NCBI GenBank assembly: GCA_964462535.1
Contig: CAYWXV010000053.1
Location: forward strand, 1 to 18,103
DNA: 18,103 bases
Origin: CAYWXV01 sp964462535
GTDB lineage: Bacteria > Bacteroidota > Ignavibacteria > OLB7
Reading direction: 5' to 3'
The position numbers were made by a program, and so were the translations under genes. Of this stretch, positions 14,401 through 18,103 are shown piece after piece (positions within the stretch are counted from its first letter, which is position 1; the number at the start of each line of letters is the position of its first letter). The notes beneath the pieces are model-generated. The model saw only the letters and a list, made by a program, of their open reading frames with translations. It did not search any database and was not told where the DNA came from.

Positions 14401-17400
14401 ACACCAATCGAGCCTGCCGTCAGGTAGTCCTTTGTCACAAGCGTGCTTCCCGGATCGCCAGCAACCGTCGAGGCCGACGTTGCCTTTGCGGTCAGGGCCA
14501 TGCTTGTGCCGGCGATTGTCGTGAACGCACCCGTGCTCGGGGTCGTCGCGCCAATCGGGCTGTTGTCGATCGTGCCACCATTGATCGTCAGCGCATCGTT
14601 TACCTGCGCATCCGTCAGACCATTGCCGATACGAGTGGCATTGATGGTCGTGGAGCCGGCGTTTACCGCCGAGATCAGGTTGTCACCCTGCGTACCACTG
14701 TTCGGCAGAAGCTGATCAGCGGTGAAGGTGTTGCTGTTTGCCAGGTTGATACCGAGGGCGTTCCCCGTAGTGCCGTCGCCGACGAGCGTCGCATCGGTGA
14801 GAACCGCGTACGCTCCCGGGGTCGAGAGGAAGTCCTTCGTGACGAGCGTGTTGCCCGGATCGCCAGCGACTGTCGATGCCGACGTCGCCTTGTTCGTTAT
14901 CGCAACACTTGTGAAGGCGCCCGTGCTACGCGTCGTTGCGCCAATCGGAGTGTTGTTGATCGTGCCGGCACTGATTGTCAGTGCGTCGTTGACCTGTGCG
15001 TCGGTCAGCCCATTGCCGATTCTGGCGGCGTTGATTGACGTGCCACCGGCATTGATAGAGCTGATCAGCGAGTTGCCCTGTCCGGCCGAGACCGGAAGGA
15101 CCTGAGTCGCCGTCCACGTGTTTCCGTTCGCCAGGTTGATACCGGCCGGGTTACCGGTCGTACCATCACCCAACAATGTGGCGTCAGTAACGATCGCCGA
15201 TGAACCAGGAACTCCAAGGAAGTCCTTGGTTACGAGCGTGTTGCCCGGATCGCCAGCAACGGTCGAGGCCGACGTCGCTTTGCCGGTCAACGAAACACTG
15301 CCACCCGTGATGGTAGTGAACGCACCCGTGCTCGGGGTCGTCGCGCCAATCGGAGTGCTGTTAATCGTGCCACCACTGATAGTCAGGTTGTTGTTCACCT
15401 GCGCATCGGTCAAACCATTGCCGATACGAGCGGCATTGATCGTCGTCGAACCGGAATTCGTCGACGCTATCAAGGCATCACCTTGAGCCGCAGTTGTCGG
15501 CAGCGTTTGCGTGGCTGTCCACGTATTCGCATTCGCCAGATCAATGCCAAGCGGCGTGCCGGTCGTTCCGTCACCCGTCAGCGTTGCATCCGTGACCACA
15601 CCAATGTTTCCTGTGACGAGATAGTCCTTCGTGACAAGAGTGTTGGCAGGATCGCCGGCCAGCGTCGATGCAGACGTCGCCTTCGCCGTCAGAGCAAGGC
15701 TCGTACCGGCGATTGTCGTGAACGCACCCGTGCTCGGGGTCGTCGCGCCAATCGGGCTGTTGTCGATCGTGCCACCATTGATCGTCAGCGCATCGTTTAC
15801 CTGCGCATCCGTCAGACCATTGCCGATACGAGTGGCATTGATGGTCGTGGAGCCGGCGTTTACCGCCGAGATCAGGTTGTCACCCTGCGTACCACTGTTC
15901 GGCAGAAGCTGATCAGCGGTGAAGGTGTTGCTGTTCGCCAGGTTGATACCGAGGGCATTTCCCGTAGTGCCGTCGCCGACGAGCGTCGCATCGGTGAGAA
16001 CCGCATACGCTCCCGGAGTCGCCAGGAAGTCCTTCGTTACGAGCGTGTTGCCCGGATCACCAGCGACCGTCGAAGCTGAGGTCGCCTTCGCCGTCAATGC
16101 CATGCTCGTTCCGTTGATCGTCGTGAACGCGCCCGTGCTCGGGGTCGTTGCGCCGATCGGCGATGCATCAACGGTTCCACCGTTGATCGTCAGGTTGTCA
16201 TTTACCTGAGCGTCGGTCAGTCCGGCACCGATGCGAGCGGCATCAACCGTCGTCGTTCCGGAATTGGTCGATGCGATCAGGGCGTCACCCTGAGCTGCCG
16301 TCGTCGGAAGCGTCTGCGTGGCCGTCCACGTGTTGGCATTCGCGGTGTTCACGCCAAGCGGGCTGCCCGTGGTGCCATCACCAACAAGAGTAGCATCAGT
16401 CGTCACCGCAAGGTTGCCTGCGACCAGGTAGTCCTTCGTAACGACCGTATTTCCAGGATCAGCGACGACCGTCGAGGCCGACGTGATCTTCCCACTAGCG
16501 TCGACCGTCGTAAACGCACCCGTGCTCGGGGTCGTCGCGCCGATCGGCGATGCGTCAACCGTTCCACCGTTGATGGTCAGGTTGTCATTTACCTGAGCGT
16601 CCGTTAGTCCGGCACCGATACGCGCGGCATCAACCGTCGTCGTACCGGCATTCGTCGATGCGATGAGGGCGTCGCCCTGGGCTGCCGTCGTCGGAAGCGT
16701 CTGGGTGGCCGTCCACGTGTTCGCATTGGCGGTGTTCACACCGAGCGGGTTGCCGGTCGTGCCGTCGCCAACCAGTGATGCGTCTGTCGTCACGGCCAGA
16801 TTACCTGCAACCAGGTAGTCCTTCGTAACGAGCGTGTTGCCTGGATCAGCAACGACCGTCGAAGCCGATGTCGCTTTGGCCGTAAGAGCCATGCTCGTGC
16901 CGGCGATCGTCGTGAACGCGCCCGTGCTCGGGGTCGTCGCGCCGATCGGTGTTGCATCAACCGTTCCACCGTTGATCGTCAGGTTGTCATTTACCTGAGC
17001 GTCCGTTAGTCCGGCACCGATACGCGCGGCATCAACCGTCGTCGTACCGGCATTCGTCGATGCGATGAGGGCGTCGCCCTGGGCTGCCGTCGTCGGAAGC
17101 GTCTGGGTGGCCGTCCACGTGTTCGCATTGGCGGTGTTCACACCGAGCGGGTTGCCGGTCGTGCCGTCGCCAACCAGTGATGCGTCTGTCGTCACGGCCA
17201 GATTACCTGCAACCAGGTAGTCCTTCGTAACGAGCGTGTTGCCTGGATCAGCAACGACCGTCGAAGCCGATGTCGCTTTGGCCGTAAGAGCCATGCTCGT
17301 GCCGGCGATCGTCGTGAACGCGCCCGTGCTCGGGGTCGTCGCGCCGATCGGCGATGCATCAACCGTTCCGCCGTTGATCGTCAGGTTGTCATTCACCTGA

Positions 17401-18103
17401 GCATCCGTCAGACCGTTACCGATACGGGCGGCGTTCACCGTCGTCGTGCCGGAATTGGTCGAAGCGATGAGGGCGTCACCCTGGGCTGCCGTCGTCGGAA
17501 GCGTCTGGGTGGCCGTCCACGTGTTCGCGTTGGCCGTGTTCACGCCCAGCGGTGTGGCTGTCGTGCCATCACCAATGAGAGTCGCGTCTGTCGAGACAGC
17601 GAGGTTACCTGCGACCAGGTAGTCCTTCGTTACGAGCGTGTTTCCTGGATCGGCTATCACCGTCGATGCCGACGTCGCCTTGGCCGTAAGGGCCATGCTC
17701 GTGCCGGCGATCGTCGTGAACGCACCCGTGTTCGGGGTCGTCGCGCCGATCGGGCTGTTGTCGATCGTGCCGCCGTTGATCGTCAGGTTGTCCGCCACAT
17801 GAGCGTCGTCAACCGTCGTCGTGCCGGCGTTCACCGCCGCGATCAGATTGTCACCCTGTGGTGCGCTATTCGGAAGCAACTGATCAGCGGTCCACGTGTT
17901 GCTGTTCGCCGTGTTCACCCCCAGCGGTGTGGCTGTCGTGCCATCACCCACGAGAGTCGCGTCTGTCGAGACGGCGAGGTTGCCTGCGACCAGGTAGTCC
18001 TTCGTCACAAGCGTATTGCCTGGATCAGCAATCACCGTCGAAGCCGATGTCGCCTTGGCCGTAAGGGCCATGCTCGTGCCGGCGATCGTCGTGAACGCAC
18101 CCG
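11463..18103 (-). CDS. Giant tandem-repeat, fibre-like surface protein (5' end beyond the window)
   Basis: The frame is open from the window edge to a TAG at 11463-11465, at least 2212 residues, interrupted only by 100 N at 13480-13579. It contains 15 units of 120-135 residues and the first half of a 16th, each running from GAFTT(I/V) through KATSAST, DPGNTLVTKD(Y/F)L, TDATLVGDGTTGNPLG, ANANTWTATQ, QGDALIAS.N.GTT and NDNLTINGG to SPIGATTPST. Composition is Thr/Ala/Gly/Asn-rich with no cysteine, as in extracellular fibres. The wording 'IGATTPSTGAFTT' is like that of phage tail-fibre and bacterial adhesin repeats, and I infer a beta-rich stalk. The last 208 residues form a distinct tail (GGDLTGSYPNP, NNTWTGTAAFNSTATFNGVVTM, ending GGVWRLVN), possibly the tip or attachment domain. 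No signal peptide is visible because the N-terminus is missing. There is no peptidase-S74 chaperone or YadA anchor at the C-terminus. Phage origin is possible, but no phage gene is nearby. Confidence 0.88.
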   Translation of the reverse strand, partial: GAFTTIAGTSMALTAKATSASTVIADPGNTLVTKDYLVAGNLAVSTDATLVGDGTTATPLGVNTANSNTWTADQLLPNSAPQGDNLIAAVNAGTTTVDDAHVADNLTINGGTIDNSPIGATTPNTGAFTTIAGTSMALTAKATSASTVIADPGNTLVTKDYLVAGNLAVSTDATLIGDGTTATPLGVNTANANTWTATQTLPTTAAQGDALIASTNSGTTTVNAARIGNGLTDAQVNDNLTINGGTVDASPIGATTPSTGAFTTIAGTSMALTAKATSASTVVADPGNTLVTKDYLVAGNLAVTTDASLVGDGTTGNPLGVNTANANTWTATQTLPTTAAQGDALIASTNAGTTTVDAARIGAGLTDAQVNDNLTINGGTVDATPIGATTPSTGAFTTIAGTSMALTAKATSASTVVADPGNTLVTKDYLVAGNLAVTTDASLVGDGTTGNPLGVNTANANTWTATQTLPTTAAQGDALIASTNAGTTTVDAARIGAGLTDAQVNDNLTINGGTVDASPIGATTPSTGAFTTVDASGKITSASTVVADPGNTVVTKDYLVAGNLAVTTDATLVGDGTTGSPLGVNTANANTWTATQTLPTTAAQGDALIASTNSGTTTVDAARIGAGLTDAQVNDNLTINGGTVDASPIGATTPSTGAFTTINGTSMALTAKATSASTVAGDPGNTLVTKDFLATPGAYAVLTDATLVGDGTTGNALGINLANSNTFTADQLLPNSGTQGDNLISAVNAGSTTINATRIGNGLTDAQVNDALTINGGTIDNSPIGATTPSTGAFTTIAGTSLALTAKATSASTLAGDPANTLVTKDYLVTGNIGVVTDATLTGDGTTGTPLGIDLANANTWTATQTLPTTAAQGDALIASTNSGSTTINAARIGNGLTDAQVNNNLTISGGTINSTPIGATTPSTGAFTTITGGSVSLTGKATSASTVAGDPGNTLVTKDFLGVPGSSAIVTDATLLGDGTTGNPAGINLANGNTWTATQVLPVSAGQGNSLISSINAGGTSINAARIGNGLTDAQVNDALTISAGTINNTPIGATTRSTGAFTSVAITNKATSASTVAGDPGNTLVTKDFLSTPGAYAVLTDATLVGDGTTGNALGINLANSNTFTADQLLPNSGTQGDNLISAVNAGSTTINATRIGNGLTDAQVNDALTINGGTIDNSPIGATTPSTGAFTTIAGTSMALTAKATSASTVAGDPGSTLVTKDYLTAGSIGVATDATLTGDGTTGNPLGIDVANANTWTATQSLPATAAQGDNLIASVNSGTTTVDDAHVADNLTINGGTVDNSPIGATTPSTGAFTTIAGTSMALTAKATSASTVAGDPGSTLVTKDYLTTGVLGVSTDATLTGDGTTGNPLGIDVANANTWTATQSLPATAAQGDNLIASVNSGTTTVDDAHVADNLTINGGTVDNSPIGATTPSTGAFTTIAGTSMALTAKATSASTVAGDPGSTLVTKDYLTTGVLGVSTDATLTGDGTTGNPLGIDVANAXXXXXXXXXXXXXXXXXXXXXXXXXXXXXXXXXXVDATPIGATTPSTGAFTTIAGTSMALTAKATSASTVAGDPGNTLVTKDYLAAGNLAVTTDATLTGDGTTGNPLGIDVANANTWTATQTLPATAAQGDALIASTNSGTTTINAARIGTGLTDAQVNDNLTINGGTVDATPIGATTPSTGAFTTVDASGKITSASTAGGDPGNTVVTKDYLTTGVLGVSTDATMTGDGTTGSPLGIDLSNANTWTGTQTLPATAAQGDALIASVNSGSTTINDAHVADALTISGGTIDNSPIGATTPSTGAFTTIAGASMSLTGKATSASTVVGDPGNTLVTKDFLGTAGSAAVTTDATLVGDGTTGNALGINLANSNTYTAAQLLPASGTQGDNLIAAVNAGTTTINAVRIGNGLTDAQVNDALTISGGTINNTPIGASTPSTGAFTTINGTSLALTAKATSASTVSGDAGTTLVTKDFVTTAGNVAVSTDATLVGDGTTGNELGLADDAVSTVKIVDNAVTAAKISTSGASTAGQALMYNGVATPIWGNPTPGGTAGGDLTGSYPNPLLSTSAATGARIVTAINASSSTISDARLSSNVALLNGNNTWTGTAAFNSTATFNGVVTMTSDVVLSYSTVAAGATITIPANATVVEVTNDAAAAANAVTMPAGVNGQVLYISNSDTQALTGGATTVSGATEKFIYIGGVWRLVN
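13480..13579. other. Assembly gap of 100 N inside the repeat array
   Basis: Exactly 100 N interrupt unit 12. The reading frame is the same on both sides, but the number looks like a scaffolder placeholder. The 242 real bases of this unit leave 133 (short class) or 160 (long class) missing, plus any whole units collapsed by assembly. Confidence 0.95.
13732..14360. repeat. Exact 254-bp duplicate in short units 10-12
   Basis: Positions 13732-13985 equal 14107-14360 at an offset of 375 bp. The run is bounded by T/C at 13731/14106 and G/T at 13986/14361. The sequence left of it, back to about 13624, is also nearly identical. Confidence 0.9.
14509..15935. repeat. Exact 230-bp duplicate between non-adjacent units
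   Basis: Positions 14509-14738 equal 15706-15935 at an offset of 1197 bp, three units apart, while the units in between differ clearly. It covers the end of one unit and most of the next, and suggests a multi-unit duplication or gene conversion. Confidence 0.88.
16576..17351. repeat. Exact 374-bp duplicate within the repeat array
   Basis: Positions 16576-16949 equal 16978-17351 at an offset of 402 bp. Single-base differences bound the run, G/C at 16575/16977 and T/C at 16950/17352. This is nearly a full unit and implies recent duplication or conversion. Confidence 0.9.

Larger units (their letters stand above)
12092..18101 (-). repeat. Tandem array of 15 and a half coding units, 360-405 bp each
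   Basis: Unit starts (the GGT or GGC of GAFT on the minus strand) fall at 18101, 17726, 17324, 16922, 16520, 16133, 15728, 15326, 14921, 14531, 14156, 13781, 13439, 13037, 12677 and 12272. Spacings are 375, 402, 402, 402, 387, 405, 402, 405, 390, 375, 375, 342 (with the N gap), 402, 360 and 405, all multiples of three. Two length classes arise from a 9-residue difference: ARIGxGLTDAQVND in the long class versus DDAHVAD or NDAHVAD in the short one (units 1, 10, 11 and 14). Units 5 and 14 replace IAGTSMALTAKA by VDASGKI. Confidence 0.95.

Noticed and set aside
13854..15038. A 394-codon plus-strand open frame, and several others, inside the repeat array
   Set aside because: They are antisense to the giant repeat gene and repeat with its period. 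Arg/Cys-rich or Val/Pro-rich composition, absence of starts at unit boundaries and the clear protein logic of the minus strand show they are by-products of the repeated codon pattern.
11463..18103. CRISPR-like array, because of regular spaced repeats
   Set aside because: Unit lengths of 360-405 bp, near-continuous similarity and an unbroken reading frame show a coding tandem repeat, with no short repeat/spacer structure.

Overview
The window (18.1 kb, high-50s % G+C as judged by eye, with one run of 100 N) looks like a draft or metagenome-derived contig from a Gram-negative-type bacterium. Three things point, weakly, to the Bacteroidota/Chlorobiota/Kapabacteria side of the tree. First, there are large secreted proteins with 'PNGGE...WT' Ig-like modules and a 'GDLTGSYPNP' motif. 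Second, several genes lack a clear Shine-Dalgarno sequence. Third, there is one good TAnnTTTG-type promoter element in front of uppP. No rRNA, tRNA, CRISPR array, transposase or phage packaging gene was seen, and the organism call is inference.

Layout. Positions 1-2294 (minus strand) encode the first 764 residues of a secreted right-handed beta-helix-like protein. Its middle part is about one quarter tyrosine, and it continues into Ig-like PNGGE modules cut by the window edge. A 555-bp gap with a degenerate short repeat separates it from lexA (2850-3497, minus), the SOS repressor. Divergent from lexA run a beta-propeller lipoprotein (3657-4877) and a small double zinc-ribbon protein (4942-5205), which end at a perfect bidirectional hairpin (5268-5301). 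Converging on the same hairpin from the other side is a minus-strand cluster, uppP (6847-7692) then a cyclophilin lipoprotein (6071-6820) then a secreted cyclophilin (5345-5968). Divergent from uppP is an Old Yellow Enzyme homologue (7814-8992) whose usual catalytic His/His/Tyr are replaced by Asp/Asp/Gly. After a terminator comes a LytR-CpsA-Psr-like membrane protein (9133-10653). An 809-bp stretch without a convincing intact gene follows; it may hold a decayed reading frame.

The last third (11463-18103, minus, 5' end outside the window) is one enormous reading frame of at least 2212 codons. It is built from 15 tandem units of about 120-135 residues plus a partial 16th and a distinct C-terminal tail, and ends at a strong terminator. 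Some units are identical at DNA level over 230-374 bp, and an assembly gap lies inside the array.

The common theme is the cell envelope. UppP recycles the undecaprenyl carrier on which cell-surface glycans are built. An LCP protein would move such glycans to their final acceptor. Two cyclophilins can fold exported proteins. The window ends in two giant exported proteins, one a tyrosine-rich beta-helix and one a tandem-repeat fibre-like protein. A link among these genes beyond proximity is inference.
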